Assembly: GCF_001642475.1 (NCBI RefSeq)
Contig: NW_019173990.1
Span: 1 to 64,000 of the forward strand
Source of the DNA: Fonsecaea monophora
Taxonomy: Eukaryota > Ascomycota > Eurotiomycetes > Chaetothyriales > Herpotrichiellaceae
Length of the DNA stretch: 64,000 nucleotides
Direction: 5' to 3'
In this document: positions 47,611 to 58,806 of the stretch, one piece after another
Position numbering within the stretch: the first letter of the stretch is position 1
Layout of the letters: each line of letters begins with the position of its first letter
Notes under the pieces: generated by a model
Seen by the model: only the letters and a program-made list of their open reading frames with translations
What the model was told of the DNA's origin: nothing
The model's database searches: none
Program-made: the position numbers and the translations under genes

Positions 47611-48522
47611 ATGACTTCCAGCAACGCTACGAGGCCAAGAAACTTCTTGAGGAAGTTCTTGTGCTGCTTTGACGACGACGAAGACGAGCGACCACAACAG
47701 ACGCCTCAGACCCAGCAAGCTCCAAGGACACGATGGGACGCTGCACCGCCGATAGATCCTGAGGAGGAGGAACCGGCAGCACCTCCACCGTATGCCATCT
47801 TCGACCCTCACCCCGAGGACTGCGACTGTGCGATCCACATACACAAGCCGAAGCCCAACCGACCGATCATCGTCGAAGCGTTCCAGTCGCAGGGCTGCAA
47901 CTCGTGTCCGCCGACCAACACGCTCCTCCTGTCGCTGCTGACGCTGGGCGACCCGAACATCCTCGTCCTCGACTACCACGTCACGTACTGGGACCACCTG
48001 GGGTGGACGGACCCGTTTGGCACAGCCGGGGCGGACGAGCGCCAGCGGGAGTACGCGCAGGCATACGGCACGTCGAGGGTGTACACGCCGCAGGTGGTGG
48101 TGAACGGCGTGTCCGAGGGCGCGGGCAACTCGACGTCGAAGCTCGAGCGGCTGATCAAACAAGGCGGCCGGCTCGCCAGCAAGGACTGGCCGTGGCTGCT
48201 GTTCTCCAAGGTCGACGCCGGCGTCTTCATCCGCGAAGCCAGCCCCGCCGCCGCCGCCACCGGCCGCATCGGCACCGTCGTCGAGGTCATCTACGACCCG
48301 ACGCTGCAGGAGGTCAATGTATCGAGAGGCGAGAACGCCGGCAAAACACTGGCGCATCGCAACGTCGTCAAGAGCGTCCGCAACCTCGGCGAGTGGCGAG
48401 GTGGGAGAGGTGTGGTGCCCCTCCCGCCGCGCGACACGACTGACGGTCTGGAGAGGGTCTTGATCGTGCAGGAGGGAAGCGGTGGTGGACAGATTATCGG
48501 CGTTGCGCGGATCCATTTCTAG
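47611..48522 (+). CDS. DUF1223 family, thioredoxin-fold-like protein
   Basis: Intron-free gene for 303 residues, starting at the ATG at 47611. The N-terminal 85 residues are polar with a CCFDDDEDE patch and a Pro/Glu-rich stretch. From about residue 88 the DUF1223 core is clear: IIVEAFQSQGCNSCPPTNTL, then LVLDYHVTYWDHLGWTDPFG, ERQREYAQAYGTSRVYTPQV and VVNGV. The CNSC pair is placed like the redox CXXC of thioredoxin-fold proteins, so a disulfide or redox role is plausible, though the family is functionally undefined. There is no signal peptide. Codons from about 47880 to 48510 are much richer in G and C at third positions than those of neighbours. DUF1223 is best known from bacteria, so old transfer is possible. 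Confidence 0.85.
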   Translation: MTSSNATRPRNFLRKFLCCFDDDEDERPQQTPQTQQAPRTRWDAAPPIDPEEEEPAAPPPYAIFDPHPEDCDCAIHIHKPKPNRPIIVEAFQSQGCNSCPPTNTLLLSLLTLGDPNILVLDYHVTYWDHLGWTDPFGTAGADERQREYAQAYGTSRVYTPQVVVNGVSEGAGNSTSKLERLIKQGGRLASKDWPWLLFSKVDAGVFIREASPAAAATGRIGTVVEVIYDPTLQEVNVSRGENAGKTLAHRNVVKSVRNLGEWRGGRGVVPLPPRDTTDGLERVLIVQEGSGGGQIIGVARIHF

Positions 48523-48895
48523 CATGCGTGGCTGGCTGGCCATCCATCCTGTTTTCTCTATGCCACATACCACGTAATAACAATCCAAGCGAGGCTCAAG
48601 CGAGACTCAAGCAAGCCACAGTTGTTGTCCCTACCTCTCCATGCTAATGAATGCTGCGTATAAATATGAATTATTCCAGATGTCGTCGGGGAGGGAAACG
48701 AGTCGCCAACACTTTGGGGCCAGATTCACAATCACAGCTTTTGTGTTACACAAACCCAACACGGGCAACACGCCCAGCACCTTCACTCCACTTTCCCCCT
48801 TGCTGGATTTTCACACACTTCTTCAGCCTCAATCTCAATTTCAGTCACAGGTCACAGTCAAAATCGGAGTCATCCATCACCATTCCCCACAAAAG
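48523..48895. other. Intergenic region and leader of the kinase gene
   Basis: About 370 bp holding the 3' end of the DUF1223 gene and the promoter of the kinase gene, including a TATA-like element. Confidence 0.55.
48659..48668 (+). promoter_or_regulatory. TATA-box-like element upstream of the kinase gene
   Basis: GTATAAATAT lies about 230 bp before the chosen ATG at 48896. Its position supports transcription starting near 48690-48750 and a leader that includes the in-frame ATGs before it being untranscribed or untranslated. Confidence 0.4.
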
Positions 48896-50191
48896 ATGCT
48901 CGAAAAGACTGTAAAGCTGGCATCGGCGTCGGCTGAAGCCATCGGCACAGCAGGACGACTTTATGTCTTCAAATCGCTGATTCAAGAGAGACCGCACCTC
49001 GGTCGCGTTTGGTTGACAACGTTTGTATCCCTCCTTCACAACTGACAATCCATTCAGTGAGCTGATAAATAGTGCAGGTCGGGACAAGAGAAATTCATCC
49101 TGAAGGACGTTCCCCCAGCCATGTTCTCTCACTTCCACGAAAGCATCTGGCCCCAACTCCGCGGCTGTCAAAATATACGTTTGCCGGTTGATACCATCCA
49201 GGACCAGCGTGTCTTTGTGTACAAGTATTTGGACGACGACTTTCTCGACCTCGTCAAGAAGCGAATACCAATCAAGGCAAGGAAGGAGATCCTCAAAGCC
49301 AGTCTGCAGGGGATTGTTGAGCTGCATGAACGCGATGTCGTGCATTTGGGTATGTAGGCACTTTGAGAAAATGGCCTCTTCCTTCCCTATGTCCCTTTCC
49401 TGCTGAGCCGGGATTACAACGTATGTGAAGTCTCATGGTATGGCGCTAATCACTTTTTGGGGAGGATTGTCCAGACATTAAACCCGACAACATCATGGTC
49501 GACTACTACCACCATCACCACGAGGACGAAAACGGAGGAGATATGACAATCAAGCACGTCCAGCTCATCGATCTCGAAAACGCGGCTCATCTCCCCAAAG
49601 GCCGATGCATCAAAGGCATGCCAGCCGGAAACGACAACTGGCGCAGCCCGGAGGGCCATTTCAGGGGTGAACTCAACAAGCCGACCGACATTTTTAGTTT
49701 TGGAGCCGTGGTGAGTTTCTCCTGATTATATTTAATAAGATACATCTGTCCTAACATACAAACTTTGAAATTTTTTTATGTAGTGCATCTACGCCATGCT
49801 CGGCCGCGTCGTTTTCGGGAGTGACGAGGACTTCCGCAAATTCGAGGCACTCGGCGTATTCCCCCACGTCATCCGCCTCCAGCGCCAGGTCTCGTATTTC
49901 GGAACCCGAGAAGGATTGAAGGGACTGATGACACACGTCGGCGACCAGGAATTCAATTGTCAGGTCTTGAGGTGGCTTTGGGACGATCGCGCAGCCGAAT
50001 ACCACCCGTACAGGCCGTTTTCGACGTGGTCGGAGCTAGATCTTTCGACGAACGCGGACACTGACACGGACATTGACACGGCGGCGTTCACAGATCTCGT
50101 TCAGCGAATGATGGATCTCGACCCGGCGAGGCGGATCACGGCGCGTCAGGCCCTGGAACATCCCTGGTTCAAGGATATAGAGACGGTTTAG
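48896..50191 (+). CDS. Divergent protein kinase-like protein
   Basis: A 346-residue protein with a full-length but unusual kinase fold, from exons 48896-49020, 49078-49349, 49475-49710 and 49784-50191. All phases agree. QEKFILKDV supplies the ATP-binding Lys; no clear glycine-rich loop precedes it, only YVFKSLIQER. The catalytic loop is VHLDIKPDNIMV, with Leu instead of Arg in HRD. The metal-binding motif is IDLEN in place of DFG: the Asp is kept and Phe-Gly are lost. APE-like and C-lobe landmarks remain: NWRSPEGHFRGELNKPTDIF, then SFGAVCIYAMLG, and the terminal MMDLDPARRITARQALEHPW. The Lys, catalytic Asp, Asn and metal Asp are present, so activity is possible. Substrates are unknown. The start was chosen downstream of the TATA-like element. 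Confidence 0.78.
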
Positions 50192-52053
50192 ATACGGGCA
50201 ACAAGCAACAATCAATTGGATGGGGATTCTTCCCCTCGATTACGGCGTAGATGCACATGTCAATGCCCATGGAGATGAATGCATGGGCGGCATCATACCA
50301 CGACCCACTTTGAGCGGAATAGAAGGGGTAGCCTACGAGAAGGTATCTAGCTAAACTATGCTATGTCACAAAACGCCATAACGCCACGACACCACGATAT
50401 CGCGGGTGCACGAGGGTGCAGACGAGGCGAGGCAGGGCAGGGGCGTGAGAGAAGTGGAATGAGCAGCATTACTTACTGTACGAGTACCGGCAAATCGCCT
50501 GAATAAGTCTTTGAATGGTGGTCGAGACCTATCTTCTCTAGAAGAAGAGGTCGTGGTATTTCATGCTCAGCGCCACCGTCTCAGCTAGCCAAGTAACAAG
50601 AAAGTCTGTGGATACACCTCAAATTCTGTACGAGAACCTTAGGAGAAGTCGCGCTCAGTGACGAATGGTTCATTCATTGCAGGATTAGGCTCTGTCGAAA
50701 AGAAATAGAAGTCCATCGAACTATGGTCTAAGCTACCCTAGGACTACGTTTCCGGTGGCCTTAATGCCCGCAGTTGACCGATTATGGCCCGAAGTTGTTT
50801 CATTATAGCGCTTTTATCTGAGACTTGTGACGACGGCTAGATATCTTGCAAGGTATCGCCCTCCACGCAGTCCATGATGATGAACACTTCCGCTCACAGC
50901 CATGGCATCGGGAGGGACGACAAATGCTGATGTAAATGACCATATGGTTTCTTTCTAGGATCTTGGTAACTCGACCATGTTTGAGAACAAAGTGCAGACC
51001 GACAGCCTTGACGGTCTGGGCGGAGCAATGGTTTAATATAGGGTAGGACGGTTTATGTAGTAGGAAGCGGAGCTAGAAGCTGACCCGTCGCGATGCAGTA
51101 TAAGAGGTTCGGAGATGTCCACATCTCTTCAGAGTTGTTTTGTCTCGCGTGTTGACGTCCTGCGAGCCGGTGAAGTGGACGTCGTCACAGCCCGCTTCAG
51201 GCTTGCATCAAGACAGGAATGTCTTTCAGCAGTTGAGGTCAGGCTGTGGAGTAAGTACGGTACGCGAATAGTGTGGTGGAAAGCAGGGGGAAGGCAGCCT
51301 GTTTCGTACTGCATACATGTACCAAGCATAACAAGTCTTCCTTTGCCCTGTCTTCGCTCAGAACGACAAAGGGTTTGTTACATGTCTGACTTTGCAGAAG
51401 CAGTGAACACAGGAGCACGTGATTTGGGCTGGCACTGGATCTTCCGATCTGGATTGGACTTTACAAAAAGCTTCTGGTAAAAGTACCACCTGGAGATGAG
51501 GAAGCCAAAGGAGGAGAAGTCAGCCCATGTGCGTTGGAAAAAAGATGCGAGCTTACGAGGAATTGCATGGGAGTGCGGGAACCATCTACCTAGTAGGCAC
51601 TAGAGGCCCCTTTCCAAGGCTTGGCATTTTGTGATTCTGTTCCGTCTAACCGTGGCCTCCACCATTGGATCAGCATCATCGGCATCTTTCCTTATGCGCT
51701 TGTCTTGAGGGATCAGCTTATCCTTTCTGAGAGCCTTGCAGATGCTTGTGGGTCGCCTGTGGATACCACATCGCACAGAGATGAGCCTGGTGGGATTGAT
51801 CCCATGCTGAGAGCAGACTTTTGACAACGAAACGAGCTGAGGCATTTATGCGACAGTTGATCCTTTGGCCAGAGCCCTGCCCAAGGTCACCTACGAGTAC
51901 CTCCTCTACGATCTGGTTCAATATCATGTCCTTGACGAACTATGGATGTGGTCACTTCAACGATGACCCACAAATGCCCACGCCTTGTCGTTGACCTGCC
52001 CCGACTTGCTTCTGTCTGATTGTCTGTTGCTCTACCTCCATGGTGTAGGCAAC
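50192..52053. other. Long intergenic region
   Basis: About 1.86 kb. One 121-codon plus-strand frame, 51115-51480, starts with ATG and has a TATAAG element 17 bp upstream, but no recognisable domain. No repeat or RNA gene was identified. Confidence 0.45.
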
Positions 52054-52749
52054 ATGACAACTGATCCATCCGCACCTCCGAAAATGAACGGAAGCAGGAC
52101 TATCATCACGGTGTCTCTTATCATCGTCATTGTAATGATTGTCTGTGTTCTTTCGGTCTTCATTAAAACCTCCAGACTCCCTCTCCAGACTCGCGGTGAA
52201 ATGCAGCACCGACGCCAGTTGCATGCACTCCAAATGTGCGATCACGGCGGTATTCGCAAATCTACGCTGCAGCTACTACCTTTGGTGGAATATCATGTTG
52301 GGACGCTCCCACAACCAAGAGGAAGAAATTCCAAGCCGAGCAGTGACAATCCAGAAGAGCAGAAGCCGGACACGGATTTGGAAGAAGGCATGGACAGTTA
52401 CACGGTGGCAAGATCGCACGTTATCAGACCTGTCCGGGCATACCTCAGACAAAGGAGCCCCAAGTCCACTTGTCGAGACTCGGTTCACCAGACAGAGCCA
52501 CCAGAATGTCCCATATGCACTCAGCCCTTCATCGTCAATGATACCATTCGCGTCCTCCCTTGCAGTCACAGATATCACCGGGGCTGTATTGACCGGTGGC
52601 TTTTGCGCTTCAGCGGGACCTGTCCAGTCTGGTACGTCCGAGCATGCTTCTTGCAGACTCGAAGAATCGATTACATATTGAAGCCGATGCTAACTTTCTT
52701 CTTCGTGGTCCTCAGCAGGATCGATTTAAGGACAATCTTGCCGCCTTGA
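52054..52749 (+). CDS. Membrane-anchored RING-H2 finger protein, probable E3 ubiquitin ligase
   Basis: A 203-residue protein that would sit in an internal or plasma membrane and pass ubiquitin to membrane or cytosolic targets. Exons 52054-52631 and 52716-52749. One transmembrane helix at about 15-37 (TIITVSLIIVIVMIVCVLSV) follows a short polar N-terminus. A polar linker leads to the RING-H2 finger: ECPICTQPFIVNDTIRVLPC, SHRYHRGCIDRWL, then CPVC. The final Cys codon is formed only by the splice (TG at the exon end plus C); reading through the intron gives Trp and loses the finger. After the RING there are only about ten residues. The ATG at 52054 is the first true ATG in frame. The layout matches ATL/RNF-type fungal RING proteins. 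Confidence 0.85.
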   Translation: MTTDPSAPPKMNGSRTIITVSLIIVIVMIVCVLSVFIKTSRLPLQTRGEMQHRRQLHALQMCDHGGIRKSTLQLLPLVEYHVGTLPQPRGRNSKPSSDNPEEQKPDTDLEEGMDSYTVARSHVIRPVRAYLRQRSPKSTCRDSVHQTEPPECPICTQPFIVNDTIRVLPCSHRYHRGCIDRWLLRFSGTCPVWYVRACFLQTRRIDYILKPMLTFFFVVLSRIDLRTILPP

Positions 52750-53724
52750 ACCAACTATGTACCTTTGAGTCGCAGGATGTCATACCATTGAGCTCCTTTT
52801 CCTTGGGTGGAAATATGACGAGCCGCTTGGATTTGAGCGTGGGAGTTTCAACCTGTGCTGAGGTCGTAGTATCAGCCCCCTCTTTGAGTAGCTCAGACAG
52901 ATGCTGGAGGCCCTTGCAAATGCTTGAGAGAGTCTTAGCACATGGAAATTCAGGACCCGCAAAAGTCCAGACCTGTTTCATAGCCTCTATTATCAAAAAC
53001 ACCACATTGGTCGAACCCACAAGTAGTCCAAAGGTGCAAAGCCTTGATAGCACGTGGGCAACCGACCGAGTTCATCCCGCTGAATGGCGGGCAGTGGAAA
53101 GCGGAACCTTTCAAATGTGGTATGAGGCATTTTGCCTGCGCATCCCACGAACCCGTCAGCTTCATTGAGTTCACCCTTCCTCCTCCTCTATTTTCATCCA
53201 CCATTATCTCCACGCTGGTTTGAGCCATGCAGATAGTCTCCACCGACAGGGGATGCCTCGATCGAGACACACATGACCCCTGCTTTCAATACGAGCCCGC
53301 GCTCATACTACCAACCTTGACCAGTTGTGACACATTTAATCGTGTCCGTAACAATACAAGAACCACAGTCAGATAAGCCGGGGGTCTCTCTCATGGACCA
53401 ATCACCTCATCATTCTGCTAATCAAAGAAACCTCCTACAGGTAGCTCGCCGCTAGATGGAGGTGGCTGCAGCCTCCACCCCTAGAGCGTGGCAATGCTCG
53501 CTTCGTCTTCTCGCGAGAACAATGTACTGGACCGGCCCTAATTGCTCCCCCTCCGTCTGGGAGATATATTTGAGCCAATGTCCTGGTCTGGCTCTCCCTT
53601 TGTATCCTTTCTGTCTTCACATTTTGTGCTTGCCCGTTAGCTTCAAGACACAGTGGCTCCGAGGTAAACTATCGTCGGTGCTTGCTCTGTCTCTCAAGTC
53701 TCTTCTCGAGCAAACAACGCCACC
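52750..53724. other. Intergenic region upstream of the potassium transporter
   Basis: About 975 bp. Overlapping frames on both strands (for example 52950-53270 minus) have no domain. From about 53440 on it is probably promoter and leader of the HAK gene. Confidence 0.5.
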
Positions 53725-56242
53725 ATGAGCGACTCTAACGGCCGGCCAAATGAAGCAATACCTTCCGCGAGATCACAGAGCATTGTCGGTGGTGACGGTG
53801 GCGGAGTTTACACTCTCAGGAGTCGAGAGGCATCGGCATTTGGAGTGGCGGCCGTCAAGTCTCTGGAAAAGCCGAAGGAATACATCAAAGACACTGGCGT
53901 CGACTCTGAGACCGGCAGTGTAGACTCGCGAGACATCAAAAGAAGACAGGTACGGTGCCATCATCGACGGCTTCCCTCAGAAATCAAGCGTCACTCTGAC
54001 CTCGACAGGTTTTCCATGGATGGAAACTCTTGTGGCTTGCCTATCAATCCATTGGAGTGATCTACGGCGACATCGGCACCAGTCCACTGTACGTCTACTC
54101 GTCTACCTTCTCGTCCCCTCCAAGCCACGAAGATCTGGTGGGTGCATGCTCCTGGATTATCTGGCGCTCACGATCATGGTCACCATCAAGTACTGCTTTA
54201 TCGTTCTCCGAGCCGACGATGAAGGAGAGGGTGGCACATTTGCACTGTTTTCTCTATTGACCCGTTACGCCAACATTGTTCGTCGCCATCCTCGAGAAGC
54301 GCAAATGGTCAGGATGGAGCGGCACATGACTGGAGATCTCCGGAAACCAGCGCGTACAGCGCGAAATCTAATGGAGCGCTCTCCTACCGTCCAATGGATT
54401 CTGAAAGTCCTGGGCGTGTTTGGTGTTGCTCTCGTCATGTCCGATGGTGTCCTTACTCCGGCCCAATCTGTCCTTGGTGCGATCCAGGGAATCGAAGTCG
54501 TGTCGGCGAATATCAGCCAGGCGACAGTGATTGGATCTTCTTGTGCCATTCTCATCGTCCTCTTCCTGTTGCAGCCCTTTGGAATCACCAAGCTCGCGAG
54601 CACCTTTGCTCCTATCGTCATTGTTTGGCTCCTCTTTAATGCCGTCTTCGGCATCTACAACTTGGCCAAGCACGACGCCTCTGTGCTGAAGGCTTTCTCC
54701 CCATACTATGCCGGACACTACCTCGTGAGGAATGGAAGAGAGGGATGGATCAACCTGGGAGGAATCCTCTTGGCTTTCACAGGCTGCGAGACTCTCTATG
54801 CCGACCTTGGAGCTTTCAGTGCCCCGGCGGTACGACTGTCTTGGCTATACTTTGCCTATCCTTGTCTACTCTTGAGCTATATTGGACAAGCAGCCTATAT
54901 TGCTGATATCCCCGATGCTTACAACAACCCGTTCTTCAAGACTGTGCCGCCGGGGTGCATCTGGCCTTCACTTATCATCGCGATCCTCGCCGCCATCGTC
55001 GCCAGTCAGGCCACGATCACTGCCACGTTCCAACTGTTGACTCAGATCATGAAACTATCCTACTTCCCACAGCTCAAGGTGGTGCACGTGTCCAAGATTT
55101 TCTATGGCCAGATCTATATGCCCATCGCGAATTGGCTCCTCATGATTGGGACCGTCATCATCACCGGGGTCTACACCAACACGACCAACCTCGGGCACGC
55201 CTACGGAGTCTGTGTCATTCTTGTAACGTTTCTCACCACCAACATGGTCGCCGTGGTGGCCTTGATCGTCTGGCGCTATCCACTCTACGTCGTTGCGCCC
55301 ATCTGGCTCATATTTGCACTGTGGGACGGTGTCTTCCTCTCCTCCGCTCTCACCAAAGTCCCCAACGGTGCATGGTTTACCCTGGCCCTCTCCGTCGTCC
55401 TGGTCTGCTTTTTCGTTCTTTGGAGATTCGGCAAAGAGGAACAGTGGAAATCAGAGAGATTCGAGCGGATCCCCACGTCTGACATATTGAGACCTACCGA
55501 GAGCGCCAGCGAATATTGCCGCGGACTTAGACTCAGTCCTGCTTTCGGAGGCGAGGAAATCACGCGCATCAATGGCACGGGCGTGTTTTTCGACAAGTCC
55601 GGCGCACCGTCCACGACGCCCACAGCGTTTGTACACTTCCTCCAAAAGTTCCACGCCGCGCCCGACGTGGTCATCTTCTTCCACCTACGGCCTCTAGAAA
55701 TTCCCACCCTGCCCGCCGAGGAACGGTACCAGACCATCCGATGTTTTATGGGCACGGGGGCCGGTGACGGCAAGAAACAGCCCCTGCCAAACTGCTACCG
55801 CGTCATCATCCGTCACGGGTACAACGACGAGGTCGTGAGCCAGAACCTGGGACTGTTGCTGCACGACCAGGTGCGGGATTTCCTTCTCCATGAAGCGTTG
55901 ATCGGCCACGAGAACCCGCCTCAGGGGCAGATGAGCGACAACGACAACGCGAAGCGAGTGGTGCTTGCAGAAAAGACGGTGAACTCGGAGAACGCGTCGT
56001 TGGAGCCACCGCCGGAGTCGCAAGTGACGGAGCGACTGTCCGAGCTGCAGCAGGCCTTCACCAAGCAGGTTGTCTACATTGTGGGCAAGGAACAACTGCG
56101 TGTCAAGCCACACACGAATATTGTCAAGAGAGCCTTGCTGGAAGCGTTCCTGTGGGTTCGGGAGAATACGCGGACCAAGGTGCAAGCGCTGAATATCCCC
56201 GTGGACAAGCTCGTCGAGGTTGGATTCATCAAGGAAATTTGA
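53725..56242 (+). CDS. HAK/KUP-type high-affinity K+ transporter, interrupted by an apparent one-base frameshift
   Basis: Plasma-membrane proton-coupled potassium uptake protein, about 819 residues if read across the break. Exon 1 is 53725-53949; exon 2 starts at 54009 and gives KLLWLAYQSIGVIYGDIGTS, the HAK signature, then PLYVYSSTF. The frame holds through HEDLVGACSWIIW near 54163. From about 54170 similarity moves to another frame, ALTIMVTIKYCFIVLRADDE then GEGGTFALFSLLTRYANI, which stays open to 56242. One missing G in the GG near 54172 would explain this. Later blocks are normal: VMSDGVLTPAQSVLGAIQG, FTGCETLYADLGAFS, VTFLTTNMVAVVALIVW, and a cytosolic C-terminal domain. Either the assembly has an error or the allele is broken. 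Splicing out 53 bp there would restore frame but delete TM2, so it is unlikely. Confidence 0.88.
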
Positions 56243-58806
56243 GAGCTGGAGAAGAAAAAGGTAGAACCGGCAAGGTATGTATGTCTGTACTGTACGGGAG
56301 TCTAGGAGAGCTTTACTGATGTCAGATTCATCTTTGCTCAATAGTTATCTCTGCGCCGACATACCCTTGATCTCACTACTCGAGAGCAGCCATGCGCAAT
56401 ATAAAGGCACAAGCAGTCAGTCACACGGACTGTGAGACGTGCCTATATAGCACCTACCATGGAGATGGGAGATTCTCTGCACCAGTAGAAAATGAAAAAG
56501 ATCTGACATGTTTTGTCCCCTAGTTCCCACAGGCTATGCAGCCCCTGACCACCCTATGCTTCCCGATATACCCATGGAGTGCTATTCTCTCCGACGCCTT
56601 GCGCGAGCTTTCGGAAGGAATAAGTCACAAAGTCGCGGACCCATCACCAACACTCGACCTACAGAAGGAACGTGGCGTAGGTGGTATCTCCCCAACAATC
56701 TCCTGCCCAGACCGGGCACGGAGATCAACAAATCCTGATTAGTGAGTTCAAAAAAGGTGGCCAGGAGGGTCGGTGCGATGCTCGCGAAGCTGGGAGTCTT
56801 CCACGCACCCATACATGACGGCGTGGATGGTGTCACCGCCTGCTATTCTGCGGAGGGCGCTGTCCACGCTCTTGGATATGACGCGGGGATTGAGGCAGAG
56901 ACTAAGTCCAGTCGTGCGAGGTTGCTGAACAGCACGCTGGCTCCATGGAGATGATGAGGAGCTGCAAGCCAGGCGCGATGGCGAGGATGTACACATTTCC
57001 ACTGGAGACGGACAGCCAGCTGAGTGGATTGGATTCCAATCGGGAAGGGGAACTAATAAATATGTAGAGTCGAAGAGGATAGAGTACCAAACAGGACTAG
57101 CGTCTCGGTCCAGCTGTCTCGGTGCAATGTTAGCGCCTTGGCAATATCAGTGAATCTGCCACCCCCGCCAAGTATCGGATTGATTCACAAGTCGTAGTCA
57201 ACACGCGCAGGCCGCCAGTCACAGTCACAGAGATGTGCTATCAGTACCGGTACAAAGATCCACAGAAAATTACTAGTATATATGTTTTCTCCCTCCAAAT
57301 CTTGGCACGCAAAGACCCCCTTTTCTCTAAGAACAAGGGCGAAATCCGAATTACCACGAGTTCGAGTCACGGTTACGACGACATCTCAACCAAGTGTAGT
57401 AAAAATTTCCGTAGTATAACCGGCCGGCCGAGAAAAAACCAACTCCCCGCAAAAAGGGAGTGAGTTTTCCCTTATCACAGACCAGTGGGGTTGAGCTGCT
57501 CTGTGGATAAGTTTTTTTGCCGTTTTGTGCGCTGGGAGGGGGTGGGAAGAATCAAAAACTATGTGGCCTTACATGTATTAGTCCTTGCTTAGTGCTACTG
57601 TACCTCGTCCGTGTATGTATGTGTTCGAACGCCACCCCTAACTATCGAGTTTCCAGGTGGCAGAGAATGTCTTGCCGTGATGCTCGACACTCTTTCTTCG
57701 CAGGCCATGTCGCGACCTCACATTGTAAGGGGTTCAAGAGGTTGGATGGATCATTTCTCTGTCTCAGTGCTCTCTGTATAGCACGAGATTGTTGGTGAGG
57801 CAAACGCTTGGAGGGCGTCGAGTTGTCGAATGTAAGGTGTTTGAGACGCAACATAAACAACCCTTGAGCTCAAGGCCTGGTTCGAGCTGTGCATTATCCT
57901 TGTCCAAATGAGCAGACTACGCAGCACGACTAAAAATAGAACATCCAGGAACAACTAGAGGCTCTGCGCGTTACTCTGCCATGGATGCTCGAACCAGGGA
58001 GCTGCTTCCCAGCCCAATACCATCAAATCAGAGCACAAACGACACCACAGCCAGAGAGAGAAACACCATTCGCCTCTGATCCCAGAGACAAGATGACCGA
58101 TTATCTTGTCGCAAGATCCCTTGCCAGAAAATATTCGACAAATAGTAAACCCTGTCGACGCGATCACTAACTAAGTAGGCGTCCATGCGCAAGCGCGCGT
58201 GCCCGCAGGATCCACGGCGTGGCCCGCTTTGTCGTTCGTTCCGTCTTCCCGGATCCCGGATCCTATTTCCTGAGGCTGACTGACTTGCACTGACTTGCAC
58301 CGACTTGCATATTTTCCACAAATCGCCTTGGTCTGCTTTGTAATGCCGTTCGGATGGCGTGGAAAGCGTTCGTGGTAGCTTGCATGCTTAGAGGTGCCGT
58401 TCGTTGATAATCGATTGATGATTGGTCACGAGTCAGCCTCGGTTTTGATTCGTCCAATTCCGCCAAAGAATTTCCTATCGCGATACCAACGGGATCTGGC
58501 CATGGGGCTGACGAGGATCTACCGAGTAGATATTTCCCAACTCAGCAGTGATGGTGCTCTCTTGGGGGATTGATGATCATCTTTCGAAAGACGGTGAGAT
58601 TCGCTGGACGCCGCCGTCATCCGCAGACTATTAGTGTGGGATCGTAGATGGGAGGTAATGGAAGTGCGAAATGCTGAAGTGCACTTTGCAAGTATGAATA
58701 AGTTCCATATACAACGCAGACGGCGCTGATGGAGTCACCAAAAGACAAGAGTATTGCTTGATTCCTCCCCCTTCCTTTCTCTCCGACCCCTCCAGTGCAC
58801 GTTCAG
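56243..58806. other. Longest gene-free stretch of the window
   Basis: About 2.56 kb between the K+ transporter and the Na+/H+ antiporter. Only short, overlapping frames occur, with no recognisable product. A three-unit 10-mer repeat lies at 58281-58310. No transposon ends, tRNA or other RNA gene were recognised. The last few hundred bases should be the antiporter promoter. Confidence 0.5.
58281..58310. repeat. Three copies of a 10-bp TGACTTGCAC unit
   Basis: Units at 58281, 58291 and 58301; the third differs at its first and last bases. It lies about 500 bp upstream of the antiporter ATG and could be a regulatory repeat, but no factor is implied. Confidence 0.75.

Noticed and set aside
47593..48588. 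331-codon minus-strand open frame
   Set aside because: Antisense to the DUF1223 gene; low-complexity Arg/Val composition and no domain. The length comes from high GC3 on the coding strand.
51115..51480. 121-codon plus-strand frame with a TATAAG element just upstream
   Set aside because: Composition is unremarkable and no domain is visible; kept only as a note in the intergenic entry.
52596..53168. 190-codon plus-strand frame overlapping the RING gene end
   Set aside because: It starts inside the RING exon in another frame and has no domain; the RING gene stop at 52749 fits better.
54130..54190. A 53-bp GT-AG intron in the HAK gene that would repair the frame
   Set aside because: It would delete the conserved TM2 segment that is recognisable in the two frames; a one-base indel explains the data better.
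57340..57900. T-loop-like GTTCGAG strings suggesting tRNA genes
   Set aside because: No matching acceptor stem, D-arm or anticodon arm could be built around them by eye.
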